From Sipunculus nudus (Eukaryota; Annelida; Sipuncula; Golfingiida; Sipunculidae), in contig CM049312.1 in NCBI GenBank assembly GCA_026874595.1, positions 54,937,429 through 55,001,428 on the forward strand: a DNA stretch of 64,000 nt, written 5' to 3'. The translations under genes were made by a program, and so were the position numbers. Positions within the stretch are counted from its first letter, which is position 1; each line of letters starts with the position of its first letter. This document shows, piece by piece, positions 20,401-35,900 of the stretch. The notes below the pieces were generated by a model. It was not told the origin of the DNA, did no database searches, and saw nothing but the letters and a program-made list of their open reading frames with translations.

Positions 20401-22411
20401 AACCCTTCGGGCATGAAATACTCCAGTAAGTGTTTGTCACTTATAATATATGCAATATCCGGAAAACGGGTTACCCTAACCCTTCGGGCATGACATACAA
20501 CTTTAAGTGTTTGTCACTATTAATATATGCTCTATCCAGGATAAAGGTTCCCTATCACTCGGGCGTGAAATACTCCAGTAAGTGTTTGTCACTATTCATA
20601 TATGCTATATCCAGGATACGGGTTACCCTAACCCTTTGGGCATGAAATACTCCAGTAGGTGTTTGTCATTATTAATATATGCTATATCCGGGATACGGGT
20701 TACCCTAACCCTTCGGGCTTGAAATACTCCATTAGGTGTTTGTCACTATTAATATATGCTATATTCAGGGTACGGGTTACCCTAACCCTTCGGGCATGAA
20801 ATACTCCAGTGAGTGTTTGTCCCTATTAATAAATGCTATATCCGGGATACGGGTTACCCTAACCTTTCAGGCATGACTTACTCCTATAAATGTTTGTCGC
20901 TATTAATATATGGTATATCTAGAATACGGGTTACCCTAACCCTTCATGCATGAAATACTCCAGTGGGTGTTTGACACTATTAATATATGCTATATCTGGG
21001 ATACGGGTTACACTAACCCTTCGGGCATGAAAAACTCCAGTAAGTGTTTGTCACTTATAATATATGCCATATCCGGAGTACGGGTTACCCTAATCCTTCG
21101 GGCATAAAATAACCCCGTATGTGTTTGTCACTATTGATATTTGCTATATCCGGGAAACGGATTACCCTAACCCTTCGGGTATGAAATACTCCAGTAAGTG
21201 TATGTCACTATTATTGTATGCTATATCTCAGATACGGGTTACCCTAACACTTCGGGCATGAAATACTCCACAAAGTGTTTGTCACTATTAAGATGTGCTG
21301 TATCTGGGGTAACGGCATGAAATACTCCAGTGAGTGTTTGTCACTTTTAATATATCCTATATCCGGGATATGGGTTACCCTAACCCTTCGGGCATGAAAT
21401 ACTCCAGTAAGTGTTGTCACTTATAATATATGCAATATCCGGAAAACAGGTTACCCTAACCCCTCGGGCCTGACATACCCCTTTTAGTGTTTGTCACTAT
21501 TAATATATGCTATATCCGGGATAAGGGTTCCCTAACTCTCGGGCGTGAAATACTCCTTTAAGGGTTTGTCACTATTCATATATGCTATATCCAAGATAAG
21601 GGTTACCCTAAACCTTCGTGCATAAAATACCCCCGTGTTTGTCACTATTAATATATTCTATATCCGGGATACGGGTAACCCTAACCCTTCGGGCATGAAA
21701 TACTCCAGTAAGTGTTTGTCACTTATAATATATGCAATATCCGGAAAATGGGTTACCCTAACCCTTCGGGCATGACATACAACTTTAGGTGTTTGTCACT
21801 ACTAATAAATGCTCTATCCAGGATAAGGGTTCCCTATCACTCGGGCGTGAAATACTCCAGTAAGTGTTTGTCACTATTCATATATGCTATATCCAGGATA
21901 CGGGTTACCCTAACCCTTTGGGCATGAAATACTCCAGTAGGTGTTTGTCATTATTAATATATGCTATATCCGGGATACGGGTTACCCTAACCCTTCGGGC
22001 TTGAAATACTCCAGTAGGTGTTTGTCACTATTAATGTATGCTATATTCAGGATACGGGTTATCCTAACCCTTCGGGCATGAAATACTCCAGTGAGTGTTT
22101 GTCCCTATTAATATATGCTATATCTGGGATACGGGTTACCCTAACCTTTCAGGCATGACTTACTCCTATAAATGTTTGTCGCTATTAATATATGCTATAT
22201 CTAGGATACGGGTTACCCTAACCCGTCATGCATGAAATACTCCAGTGGATATTTGTAACTATTAATATATGCTTTATCCGGGATACGGGTACCCTAACCC
22301 GTCGGGCATGAAATACTCCAGTAAGTGATTGTCACTTATAATATATGCAATATCCGGAAAACGGGTTACCCTAACCCTTTGGGCATGACATACAACTTTA
22401 TGTGTTTGTCA
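11471..22411 (+). repeat. Satellite B long higher-order block, copy 1 (about 10.9 kb)
   Basis: Delimited here by the landmark CTTATAATATATGCTATAT followed by CGGAATACGG and ATGACATGCCCC. The same order of variant monomers follows in the next blocks: CCATTCTTGCATAATATAC at 12.6 kb, ACGGGGATCCATATCCC at 13.8 kb, GGGGTAACGGCATG at 14.4 kb. The block boundary is a convention, since any landmark could be used. Confidence 0.8.
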
Positions 22412-25400
22412 CTTATAATATATGCTATATACGGAATACGGGTTACCCTAACCCTTCGGACATGACATGCCCCCGTAAGTGTTTGTCACTATTAAAATAT
22501 GCTGTATCCTGGATACGGGTTACCCTAACCCTTCAGGCATGAAATACTCCAGTGAGTGTTTGTCACTATTAACATATGCTTTATCAGGGATACGGGTTAC
22601 CCTAACCCTTCGGGCATGACATACTCCTGCAAGTGTTTGTCACTATTCATATATGCTATATCCAGGAAAAGGGTTACCCTAACCCTTCGGGCATAAAATA
22701 CCCCAGTAAGTGTATGTCACTATTAATGTATGCTTTATCCGGGATACGGGTTACCCTAACACTTCGAGCATGAAATAATCCAGTAAGTGTTTGAAACCCT
22801 TCGGGCATGAAATACTCCAATAACTGTTTTTCAATAATAATATATGCTTTATCCGGGATACGAGTTACCCTTACACTTTGTACATGAAATACTCCAATTA
22901 GTGTTTGTCACTACAAATATATGGTATATCCGGGCTAAGGGTTAGGTTTACCCTTCGGGAATGAAATTTTCCATAAGTGTTTGTAACTATTAATTAATGC
23001 TATATCCGGGATACGGGTTACCCTAACCCTTTGGGCATGAAATATTCCAGTAATGTTTGTCACTATTAATATATGCTATATCCGGGATACGGGTTACCCT
23101 AACCCTGCAGGTATGACTTCTACTTTAAGTGTTTGTCACTATTAAAATATGCTATATCCAGGATACGGGTTACCCTAACCCTTCGGGCATGAAATACTCC
23201 AGTGAGTGTTTGTCACTATTAATATATGCTATATCCGGGATACGGGTTACCCTAACACTTCGAGCCTATCCGGGATATGGGTTACCCTTACCATTCTTGC
23301 ATAATATACTCCAGTAAGTGCTTATCACCACTAAAATATATATGCTATATCTGGAACACGGGTTACCTTATTTTGCATGAAATACTCCATTACGTGTTTG
23401 TCACTATTAATATATGCTACTTCCGGGATACGGTTTACCCTTATCCTTCGGGCATGATATACACCAGTAAGTGTTTGTCACTTATAAAATATGCTATGTC
23501 CGGGTTACGGGTTACCCTAACCCTGCAGGTATGACTTCCTCCTTTAAGTGTTTGTCACTATTAAAATATGCTATGTCCAGGATACGGAAAACCCTAACCC
23601 TTCGGGCATGAAATACTCCAGTGAGTGTTTGTCACTATTAATATATGCTATATCCGGGATACGGGTTACCCTAACACTTCGAGCCTATCCGGGATATGGG
23701 TTACCCTTACCATTCTGGCATAATATACCCCAGTAAGTGCTTATCACCACTAAAATATATATGCTATATCTGGAACACGGGTTACCCTATTTTGCATGAA
23801 ATACTCCATTAGGTGTTTGTCACTATTCATATATGCTATATCCTGGATAAGGGTTACCCTAACCCTTCGGGCATGAAATACTCCAGTGAGTGTTTGTCAC
23901 TATTAATATATGCTATATCCGGGATACGGGTTACCCTAACCCTTCGGGTATAAATACTCCAGTAAGTGTATGTCACTATTTTTGTATGCTATATCCTGGA
24001 AACAGGTTACCCTAACCCTTCGGGTATGAAATACTCCAGTAAGTGTTTGTCATTATTAATATATGGTATATCTAGGATACGGGTTACCTAACCCTTTGGG
24101 CATGAAATACTCCAGTAAGTGTTTGTCACTATTAATATATGCTATATCCGAGATACGGGTTACCTAACCCTTTGGGCATGAAATACTCCAGTAAGTGTTT
24201 GTTACTATTAATATATGCTATATCTAGGATACGGGTTACCAAACCCCTGAGGGAATGAAATACTACAGTAAGAGTTTGTCATTATTAACATATGCTATAT
24301 CTAGGATACGGGTTACCCTAACTCTTTGGGCATGAAATACTCCAGTAGGTGTTTGTCACTATTAATGTATGCTATATCCAGGATACAGTTTCCCCTAACC
24401 CTTTGTGTATGAAAATCCCAAGTAAGTGTGTGTTACTATAAATATATGATATATCTGGGATACGGGGATCCATATCCCTTCTCGCATGAAATACCCTAAT
24501 AAGTATTTGTTACATTTAATAAAAGCTAATAAGGGATATGGGTTACCCTTACCATTCTGGCATTAAATACTCCAGTAAGTGTTTGTCACTATTAAAATAT
24601 ATATGCTATATCTGGAACAAGGGTTACCCTAACCTATTTTGCATGAAATACTGCAGTAGGTCTTTGTCACTATAAATATATGCTACATCCGGGATACTGG
24701 TTACCCTAATCCTTCGAGCATGATATACAACAGTAAGTGTTTGTCACTTTTAAAATATATGCCATACTCGGAATACGGGTTACCCTAACCCTTCGGGCAT
24801 GACATACCCCTTTAAGTGTTTGTCACTATAAATATATGGTATATACAGGATATGGGTTAGGTTTACCCTTCTGGAATGAAATATTTCAGTAAGTGTTCGT
24901 CCCTATTAATATATGCTATATCCGGGATACGGGTTACCCTAACCCTCCTTCAGGCATGACTTACTCCTATAAATGTTTGTCGCTATTAATATATGGTATA
25001 TCTAGAATACGGGTTACCCTAACCCTTCATGCATGAAATACTCCAGTGGGTGTTTGACACTATTAATATATGCTATATCCGGGATACGGGTTAAACTAAA
25101 CCTTCGGGCATGAAAAACTCCAGTAAGTGTATGTCACTATTATTGTATGCTATATCTCAGATACGGGTTACCCTAACACTTCGGGCATGAAATACTCCAC
25201 AAAGTGTTTGTCATTATTAATATGTGCTGTATCTGGGGTAACGGCATGAAATACTCCAATGAGTGTTTGTCACTTTTAATATATCCTATATCCGGGATAC
25301 GGGTTACCCTAACCCTTCGGGCATGAAATACTCCAGTAAGTGTTGTCACTTATAATATATGCAATATCTGGAAAACAGGTTACCCTAACCCTTCGGGCCT

Positions 25401-28400
25401 GACATACCCCTTTTAGTGTTTGTCACTATTAATATATGCTATATCCGGGATAAGGGTTCCCTAACCCTCGAGCGTGAAATACTCCTTTAAGGGTTTGTCA
25501 CTATTCATATATGCTATATCCAAGATAAGGGTTACCCTAAACCTTCGTGCATAAAATACCCCCGTGTTTGTCACTATTAATATATGCTATATCCGGGATA
25601 CGGGTAACCCTAACCCTTCGGGCATGAAATACTCCAGTAAGTGATTGTCACTTATAATATATGCAATATCCGAAAAAATGGTTACCTAACCCTTTGAGCA
25701 TGACATACAACTTTATGTGTTTGTCACTATTAATATATGCTCTATCCGGGATAAGGGTTCCCTAACCCTCGGGCGTGAAATACTCCTTTAAGGGTTTGTC
25801 ACTATTCATATATGCTATATCCAAGATAAGGGTTACCCTAAACCTTCGTGCATAAAATACCCCCGTGTTTGTCACTATTAATATATGCTATATCCGGGAT
25901 ACGGGTAACCCTAACCCTTCGGGCATGAAATACTCCAGTAAGTGTTTGTCACTTATAATATATGCAATATCCGGAAAACGGGTTACCCTAACCCTTCGGG
26001 CATGACATAAAACTTTAAGTGTTTGTCACTATTAATAAATGCTCTATCCAGGATAAGGGTTCTCTATCACTCGGGCGTGAAATACTCCAGGAAGTGTTTG
26101 TCACTATTCCTATATGCTATATCCAGGATACGGGTTACCCTAACCCTTTGGGCATGAAATACTCCAGTAGGTGTTTGTCATTATTAATATATGCTATATC
26201 CGGGATACGGGTTACCCTAACCCTTTGGGCTTGAAATACTCCAGTAGGTGTTTGTGACTATTAATAAATGCTATATTCAGGATACGGGTTATCCTTACCC
26301 TTCGGGCATGAAATACTCCAGTGAGTGTTTGTCCCTATTAATATATGCTATATCTGGGATACGGGTTACCCTAACCTTTCAGGCATGATTTACTCCTATA
26401 AATGTTTGTCGCTATTAATATATGCTATATCTAGGATACGGGTTACCCTAACCCTTCATGCATGAAATACTCCAGTGGATATTTGTCACTATTAATATAT
26501 GCTTTATCCGGGAAACGGGTACCCTAACCCGTCGGGCATGAAATACTCCAGTAAGTGATTGTCACTTATAATATATGCAATATCCGGAAAACGGGTTACC
26601 CTAACCCTTTGGGCATGACATACAACTTTATGTGTTTGTCACTATTAATATATGCTCCATCCGGGATAAGGGTTCCCTGACCCTCGGGCGTGAAATACTC
26701 TTTTAAGGGTTTGTCACTATTCATATATGCTATATCCAAGATAAGGGTTACCCTAACCCTTCGGGCATAAAATACCCCCGTGTTTGTCACTATTAATAAA
26801 TTCTATATCCGGGATACGGGTTACCCTAACGCTTCGGGCAAGAAATACTCCAGTAAGTGTTTGTCACTTATAATATATGCAATATCCGGAAAACGGGTTA
26901 CCCTAACCCTTGGTGCTTGAAATACTCCAGTAGGTGTTTGTCACTATTAATATATGCTATATTCAGGATACATGTTATCCTAACCCTTCGGGCATGAAAT
27001 ACTCAAGTGAGTATTTGTCCCTATTAATATATGCTATATCCGGGATACGGGTTACCCTAACCTTTCAGGCATGGCTTACTCCTATAAATGTTTGTCTCTA
27101 TTAATATATGCTATATCTAGGATACGGGTTACCCTAACCCTTCATGCAAGAAATACTCCAGTGGGTATTTGTCACTATTAATATATGCTTTATCCGGGAT
27201 ACGGGTACCCTAACCCGTCGGGCATGAAATACTCCAGTAAGTGATTGTCACTTATAATATATGCAATATCCGGAAAACGGGTTACCTAACCCTTTGGGCA
27301 TGACATACAACTTTATGTGTTTGTCACTATTAATATATGCTCTATCCGGGATAACGGTTCCCTAACCCTCGGGCGTGAAATACTCCTTTAAGGGTTTGTC
27401 ACTATTCATATATGCTATATCCAAGATAAGGGTTACCCTAACCCTTCGGTCATAAAATACCCCCGTGTTTGTCACTATTAATATATGCTATATCCGGGAT
27501 ACGGGTAACCCTAACCCTTCGGGCATGAAATACTCCAGTAAGTGTTTGTCACTTATAATATATGCAATATCCGGAAAACGGGTTACCCTAACCCTTCGGG
27601 CATGACATACAACTTTAAGTGTTTGTCACTATTAATATATGCTCTATCCAGGATAAGGGTTCCCTATCACTCGGGCGTGAAATACTCCAGTAAGTGTTTG
27701 TCACTATTCATATATGCTATATCCAGGATACGGGTTACCCTAACCCTTTGGGCATGAAATACTCCAGTAGGTGTTTGTCATTATTAATATATGCTCTATT
27801 CGGAATACGGGTTACCCTAACCCTTCGGACATGAAATACTCCAGTAAGTGTTTGTCACTTATAATATATGCAATATCCGGAAAACGGGTTACCCTAACCC
27901 CTTCGGGCATGACATACAACTTTAAGTGTTTGTCACTATTAATATATGCTCTATCCAGGATAAGGGTTCCCTATCACTCGGGCGTGAAATACTCCAGTAA
28001 GTGTTTGTCACTATTCATTTATGCTATATCCAGGATACGGGTTACCCTAACCCTTTGGGCATGAAATACTCCAGTAGGTGTTTGTCACTATTAATATATG
28101 CTATATTCAGTGTACGGGTTACCCTAACCCTTCGGGCATGAAATACTCCAGTGAGTGTTTGTCCCTATTAATAAATGCTATATCCGGGATACGGGTTACC
28201 CTAACCTTTTAGGCATGACTTACTCCTATAAATGTTTGTCGCTATTAATATATGCTTTATCCGGGATACGGGTACCCTAACCCGTCGGGCATGAAATACT
28301 CCAGTAAATGATTGTCACTTATAATATATGCAATATCCGGAAAACGGGTTATCCTAACCCTTTGGGCTTGACATACAACTTTATGTGTTTGTCACTATTA

Positions 28401-28608
28401 ATATATGCTCTATCCGGGGTAAGGGTTCCCTAACCCTCGGGCCTGAAATACTCCTTTAAGGGTTTGTCACTATTCATATATGCTATATCCAAGATAAGGG
28501 TTACCCTAACCCTTCGGGCATAAAATACCCCCGTGTTTGTCACTATTAATATATGCTATATCCGTGATACGGGTTCTCTAACCCTTCGGGCATGAAATAC
28601 TCCAGTAA

Positions 28609-29220
28609 GTGTTTGTCACTTATAATATATGCAATATCCGGAAAACGGGTTACCCTAACCCTTCGGGCATGACATACAACTTTAAGTGTTTGTCACTATT
28701 AATATATGCTCTATCCAGGATAAGGGTTCCCTATCACTCGGGCGTGAAATACTCCAGTAAGTGTTTGTCACTATTCATATATGCTATATCCAGGATACGG
28801 GTTACCCTAACCCTTTGGGCATGAAATACTCCAGTAGGTGTTTGTCATTATTAATATATGCTATATCCGGGATACGGGTTACCCTAACCCTTCGGACATG
28901 AAATACTCCAGTAAGTGTTTGTCACTTATAATATATGCAATATCCGGAAAACGGGTTACCCTAACCCTTCGGGCATGACATACAACTTTAAGTGTTTGTC
29001 ACCATTAATATATGCTCTATCCAGGATAAGGGTTCCCTATCACTCGGGCGTGAAATATTCCAGTAAGTGTTTGTCACTATTCCTATATGCTATAACCAGG
29101 ATACGGGTTACCCTAACCCTTTGGGCAGGAAATACTCCAGTACGTTTTGTCATTATTAATATATGCTATATCCGGGATACGGGTTACCCTAACCCTTTGG
29201 GCATGAAATACTCCAGTAGG
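28609..29220 (+). repeat. Tandem pair of satellite B tetramers (306 bp each)
   Basis: Two adjacent, almost identical four-monomer units. The order is the CTTATAATATATGCAATATCC monomer, the GACATACAACTTTAAG monomer, the CACTCGGGCG monomer and a canonical monomer. Similar adjacent pairs start at 16865/17170, 39106/39411 and 48546/48852. Confidence 0.85.
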
Positions 29221-29280
29221 TGTTTGTCGCTATTTATATATGGTATATCTAGAATACGGGTTACCCTAACCCTTCATGCA

Positions 29281-31120
29281 TGAAATACTCCAGTGGGTGT
29301 TTGACACTATTAATATATGCTATATCCGGGATACGGGTTACACTTACCCTTCGGGCATGAAAAACTCCAGTAAGTGTTTGTCACTTATAATATATGCCAT
29401 ATCCGGAGTACGGGTTACCCTAATCCTTCGGGCATAAAATAACCCCGTATGTGTTTGTCACTATTGATACTTGCTATATCCGGGAAACGGATTACCCTAA
29501 CCCTTCGGGTATGAAATACTCCAGTAAGTGTATGTCACTATTATTGTATGCTATATCTCAGATACGGGTTACCCTAACACTTCGGGCATGAAATACTTCA
29601 CAAAGTGTTTGTCACTATTAAGATGTGCTGTATCTGGGGTAACGGCATGAAATACTCCAGTGAGTGTTTGTCACTTTTAATATATCCTATATCCGGGATA
29701 CGGGTTACCCTAACCCTTCGGGCATGAAATACTCCAGTAAGTGTTGTCACTTATAATATATGCAATATCCGGAAAACAGGTTACCCTAACCCCTCGGGCC
29801 TGACATACCCCTTTTAGTGTTTGTCACTATTAATAAATGCTCTATCCAGGATAAGGGTTCCCTATCACTCGGGCGTGAAATACTCCAGTAAGTGTTTGTC
29901 ACTATTCATATATGCTATATCCAGGATACTGGTTACCCTAACCCTTTGGGCATGAAATACTCCAGTAGGTGTTTGTCATTATTAATATATGCTATATCCG
30001 GGATACGGGTTACCCTAACCCTTCGGGCTTGAAATACTCCAGTAGGTGTTTGTCACTATTAATATATGCTATATTCAGGATACGGGTTATCCTAACCCTT
30101 CGGGCATGAATTACTCCAGTGAGTGTTTGTCCCTATTAATATATGCTATATCCAGGATACTGGTTACCCTAACCCTTTGGGCATGAAATACTCCAGTAGG
30201 TGTTTGTAATTATTAATATATGCTATATCCGGGATACGGGTTACCCTAACCCTTCATGCATGAAATACTCCAGTGGGTGTTTGACACTATTAATATATGC
30301 TATATCCGGGATACGGGTTACACTTACCCTTCGGGCATGAAAAACTCCAGTAAGTGTTTGTCACTTATAATATATGCCATATCCGGAGTACGGGTTACCC
30401 TAATCCTTCGGGCATAAAATAACCCCGTATGTGTTTGTCACTATTGATATTTGCTATATCCGGGAAACGGATTACCCTAACCCTTCGGGTATGAAATACT
30501 CCAGTAAGTGTATGTCACTATTATTGTATGCTATATCTCAGATACGGGTTACCCTAACACTTCGGGCATGAAATACTTCACAAAGTGTTTGTCACTATTA
30601 AGATGTGCTGTATCTGGGGTAACGGCATGAAATACTCCAGTGAGTGTTTGTCACTTTTAATATATCCTATATCCGGGATACGGGTTACCCTAACCCTTCG
30701 GGCATGAAATACTCCAGTAAGTGTTGTCACTTATAATATATGCAATATCCGGAAAACAGGTTACCCTAACCCCTCGGGCCTGACATACCCCTTTTAGTGT
30801 TTGTCACTATTAATAAATGCTCTATCCAGGATAAGGGTTCCCTATCACTCGGGCGTGAAATACTCCAGTAAGTGTTTGTCACTATTCATATATGCTATAT
30901 CCAGGATACTGGTTACCCTAACCCTTTGGGCATGAAATACTCCAGTAGGTGTTTGTCATTATTAATATATGCTATATCCGGGATACGGGTTACCCTAACC
31001 CTTCGGGCTTGAAATACTCCAGTAGGTGTTTGTCACTATTAATATATGCTATATTCAGGATACGGGTTATCCTAACCCTTCGGGCATGAATTACTCCAGT
31101 GAGTGTTTGTCCCTATTAAT
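29281..31120 (+). repeat. Recent 980-bp tandem duplication inside satellite B
   Basis: The sequence from 29281 repeats from 30261 at a constant offset of 980 bp (about 12.8 monomers). The copies differ at only a handful of bases, for example GATACTTGC at 29467 against GATATTTGC at 30447. Similarity ends near 30140/31120. Neither copy is duplicated this way in the neighbouring long blocks. Confidence 0.85.
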
Positions 31121-32983
31121 ATATGCTATATCTGGGATACGGGTTACCCTAACCTTTCAGGCATGACTTACTCCTATATATGTTTGTCGCTATTAATATA
31201 TGCTATATCTAGGATACGGGTTACCCTAACCCCTCATGCATGAAATACTCCAGTGGATATTTGTAACTATTAATATATGCTTTATCCTGGATACGGGTAC
31301 CCTAACCCGTCGGGCATGAAATACTCCAGTAAGTGATTGTCACTTATAATATATGCAATATCCGGAAAACGGGTTACCCTAACCCTTTGGGCATGACATA
31401 CAACTTTATGTGTTTGTCACTATTAATATATGCTATATCCGGGATACGGGTTACCCTAACCCTTCAGGTATGACTTACTCCTATAAGTGCTTGTCACTTT
31501 TAAAATATGCTATATCCAGGATACGGGTTACCCTAACCCTTCGGGCTATAAATACTCCAATGAGTGTTTGTCACTATTAACATATGCTATATCCGGGATA
31601 CGGGTTACCCTAACCCTTCGGGCATGAAATACTCCAGTAAGTGTTTGTCACTTATAATATATGCTATATCCGGAATACGGGTAACCCTAACCCTTCGGAC
31701 ATGACATGCCCCTGTAAGTGTTTGTCACTATTAATATATGCTCTATCCAGGATAAGGGTCCCCGAACCCTCGGGCGTGAAATACTCCTGTAAGTGTTTGT
31801 CATTATTCATATATGCCATATCCAGGATAAGGGTTACCCTAACCCTTAGGGCATTAAATACCCCAGTAAGTGTATGTCACTATTAATGTATGCTATATCT
31901 GAGATACGGATAACCCTAACCCTCAGTTCATGAAATACCCCAGTAAGTGTTTGCCACTATTAATATATGCTATATACGGGATACGGGTTACCCTAACCAT
32001 TCGGGCATGAAATACTCCAGTGAGTGTTTGTCACTATTAACTTATGCTTTATCCGGGATCCGAGTTAACATAACACTTCGGACATGAAATACTCCAGTAA
32101 GTGTTTGTCACTTTTATATGCTATATCCGGAATACGGGTTACCCTAACCTTTCTGACATGAAATACTCCAGTAATTGTTTGTCACAATTAATATGTGTTA
32201 TATCCGGGATACATGTTAACCTAATACTTCGGACATGAAATACTCCAGTAAGTGTTTGTCACTAATAATATGGTATATCCTGTATACGAGTTACCCTGAC
32301 CCTTCGGACATTAAATACTCCAGTAAGTGTTTGTCACTATTAATATGTGCTATATCCGGGATACGGGTTACCCTAACCTTTCGGCATGAAACACTCGAGT
32401 TAGTGTTTGCCACTATTAATATTTGCCATGTCCGGGATACGGGTGACCCTAACACTTCGAGCATGAAATAATCAAGTAAGTGTTTGAAACCCTTCGGGCA
32501 TGAAATACTCCAATAAGTGTTTTTCAATAATAATATATGCTATATCCAGGATACGGGTTACCCTAACCCATCGGGCTAGAAATACTCCAGTGAGTGTTTG
32601 TCACTATTAACATATGCTATCCGGGCTAGGGGTTAGGTTTACCCTTCGGGAATGAAATTTTCCATAAGTGTTTGTCACTATTAATATATGCTATATCCGG
32701 GATACGGGTTACCCTAACTCTTTGGGCATGAAATATTCCAGTAATGTTTGTCACTATTAATATATGCTATATCCGGGATACGGGTTACCCTAACCCTTCA
32801 GGTATAACTTAATCCTATAAGTGTTTGTCACTATTAAAATATGCTATATCCAGGATACGGGTTATCCTAACCCTTCGGGCTAGAAATACTCCAGTGAGTG
32901 TTTGTCACTATTGACATATGCTATATCCGGGATACGGGTTACCCTAACACTTCGGGCATGAAATGCTCCAGTAAGTGTTTGTC

Positions 32984-35900
32984 ACTTATAATATATGCTA
33001 TATCCGGAATACGGGTTACCCTAACCCTTCGGACATGACATGCCCCTGTAAGTGTTTGTCACTATTAAAATATGCTGTATCCAGGATACGGGTTACCCTA
33101 ACCCTTCAGGCATGAAATACTCCAGTGCGTGTTTGTCACTATTAACATATGCTTTATCAGGGATACGGGTTACCCTAACCCTTCGGGCATGACATACTCC
33201 TGCAAGTGTTTGTCACTATTCATATATGCTATATCCAGGAAAAGGGTTACCCTAACCCTTCGGGCATAAAAAACCCCAGTAAGTGTATGTCACTATTAAT
33301 GTATGCTTTATCCGGGATACGGGTTACCCTAACACTTCGATCATGAAATAATCCAGTAAGTGTTTGAAACCCTTCGGGCATGAAATACTCCAACAACTGT
33401 TTTTCAATAATAATATATGCTTTATCCGGGATACGAGTTACCCTTACACTTTGTACATGAAAACCCCAATTAGTGTTTGTCACTACAAATATATGGTATA
33501 TCCGGGCTAAGGGTTAGGTTTACCCTTCGGGAATGAAATTTTCCATAAGTGTTTGTAACTATTAATTTATGCTATATCCGGGATACGGGTTACCCTAACC
33601 CTGCAGGTATGACTTCTACTTTAAGTGTTTGTCACTATTAAAATATGCTATATCCAGGATACGGGTTACCCTAACCCTTCGGGCATGAAATACTCCAGTG
33701 AGTGTTTGTCACTATTAATATATGCTATATCCGGGATACGGGTTACCCTAACACTTCGAGCCTATCCGGGATATGGGTTACCCTTACCATTCTTGCATAA
33801 TATACTCCAGTAAGTGCTTATCACCACTAAAATATATATGCTATATCTGGAACACGGGTTACCTTATTTTGCATGAAATACTCCATTACGTGTTTGTCAC
33901 TATTAATATATGCTACTTCCGGGATACGGTTTACCCTTATCCTTCGGGCATGATATACACCAGTAAGTGTTTGTCACTTATAAAATATGCTATGTCCGGG
34001 TTACGGGTTACCCTAACCCTGCAGGTATGACTTCCTCCTTTAAGTGTTTGTCACTATTAAAATATGCTATGTCCAGGACACGGATAACCCTAACCCTTCG
34101 GGCATGAAATACTCCAGTGAGTGTTTGTCACTATTAATATATGCTATATCCGGGATACGGGTTACCCTAACACTTCGAGCCTATCCGGGATATGGGTTAC
34201 CCTTACCATTCTAGCATAATATACCCCAGTAAGTGCTTATCACCACTAAAATATATATGCTATATCTGGAACACGGGTTACCCTATTTTGCATGAAATAC
34301 TCCATTAGGTGTTTGTCACCATTCATATATGCTATATCCTGGATAAGGGTTACCCTAACCCTTCGGGCATGAAATACTCCACTGAGTGTTTGTCACTATT
34401 AATATATGCTATATCCGGGATAAGGGTTACTCTAACCCTTCGGGTATAAATACTCCAGTAAGTGTATGTCACTATTTTTGTATGCTATATCCTGGAAACA
34501 GGTTACCCTAACCCTTCGGGTATGAAATACTCCAGTAAGTGTTTGTCATTATTAATATATGGTATATCTAGGATACGGGTTACCTAACCCTTTGGGCATG
34601 AAATACTCCAGTAAGTGTTTGTCACTATTAATATATGCTATATCCGAGATACGGGTTACCTAACCCTTTGGGCATGAAATACTCCAGTAAGTGTTTGTTA
34701 CTATTAATATATGCTATATCTAGGATACGGGTTACCAAACCCCTGAGGGAATGAAATACTACAGTAAGAGTTTGTCATTATTAACATATGCTATATCTAG
34801 GATACGGGTTACCCTAACTCTTTGGGCATGAAATACTCCAGTAGGTGTTTGTCACTATTAATGTATGCTATATCCAGGATACAGTTTCCCCTAACCCTTT
34901 GTGTATGAAAATCCCAAGTAAGTGTGTGTTACTATAAATATATGATATATCTGGGATACGGGGATCCATATCCCTTCTCTCATGAAATACCCTAATAAGT
35001 ATTTATTACATTTAATAAAAGCTAATAAGGGATATGGGTTACCCTTACCATTCTGGCATTAAATACTCCAGTAAGTGTTTGTCACTATTAAAATATATAT
35101 GCTATATCTGGAACAAGGGTTACCCTAACCTATTTTGCATGAAATACTGCAGTAGGTCTTTGTCACTATAAATATATGCTACATCCGGGATACTGGTTAC
35201 CCTAATCCTTCGAGCATGATATACAACAGTAAGTGTTTGTCACTTTTAAAATATATGCCATACTCGGAATACGGGTTACCCTAACCCTTCGGGCATGACA
35301 TACCCCTTTAAGTGTTTGTCACTATAAATATATGGTATATCCAGGATATGGGTTAGGTTTACCCTCCGGGAATGAAATATTTCAGTAAGTGTTTGTCCCT
35401 ATTAATATATGCTATATCCGGGATACGGGTTACCCTAACCCTCCTTCAGGCATGACTTACTCTTATAAATGTTTGTCGCTATTAATATATGGTATATCTA
35501 GAATACGGGTTACCCTAACCCTTCATGCATGAAATACTCCAGTGGGTTTTGACACTATTAATATATGCTATATCCGGGATACGGGTTACACTAACCCTTC
35601 GGGCATGAAAAACTCCAGTAAGTGTATGTCACTATTATTGTATGCGAAATCTCAGATACGGGTTACCCTAACACTTCGGGCATGAAATACTCCACAAAGT
35701 GTTTGTCATTATTAATATGTGCTGTATCTGGGGTAACGGCATGAAATACTCCAGTGAGTGTTTGTCACTTTTAATATATCCTATATCCGGGATACGGGTT
35801 ACCCTAACGCTTCGGGCATGAAATACTCCAGTAAGTGTTGTCACTTATAATATATGCAATATCCGGAAAACAGGTTACCCTAACCCTTCGGGCCTGATAT

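Larger units (their letters stand above)
22412..32983 (+). repeat. Satellite B long higher-order block, copy 2 (about 10.6 kb)
   Basis: Starts at the same landmark as copy 1 and carries the same variants in the same order: CCATTCTTGCATAATATAC at 23.3 kb, GATCCATATCCC at 24.5 kb, GGGGTAACGGCATG at 25.2 kb. Differences from copy 1 are mainly gains and losses of whole monomer groups, including the extra 980-bp duplication at 29.3-31.2 kb. Confidence 0.85.
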
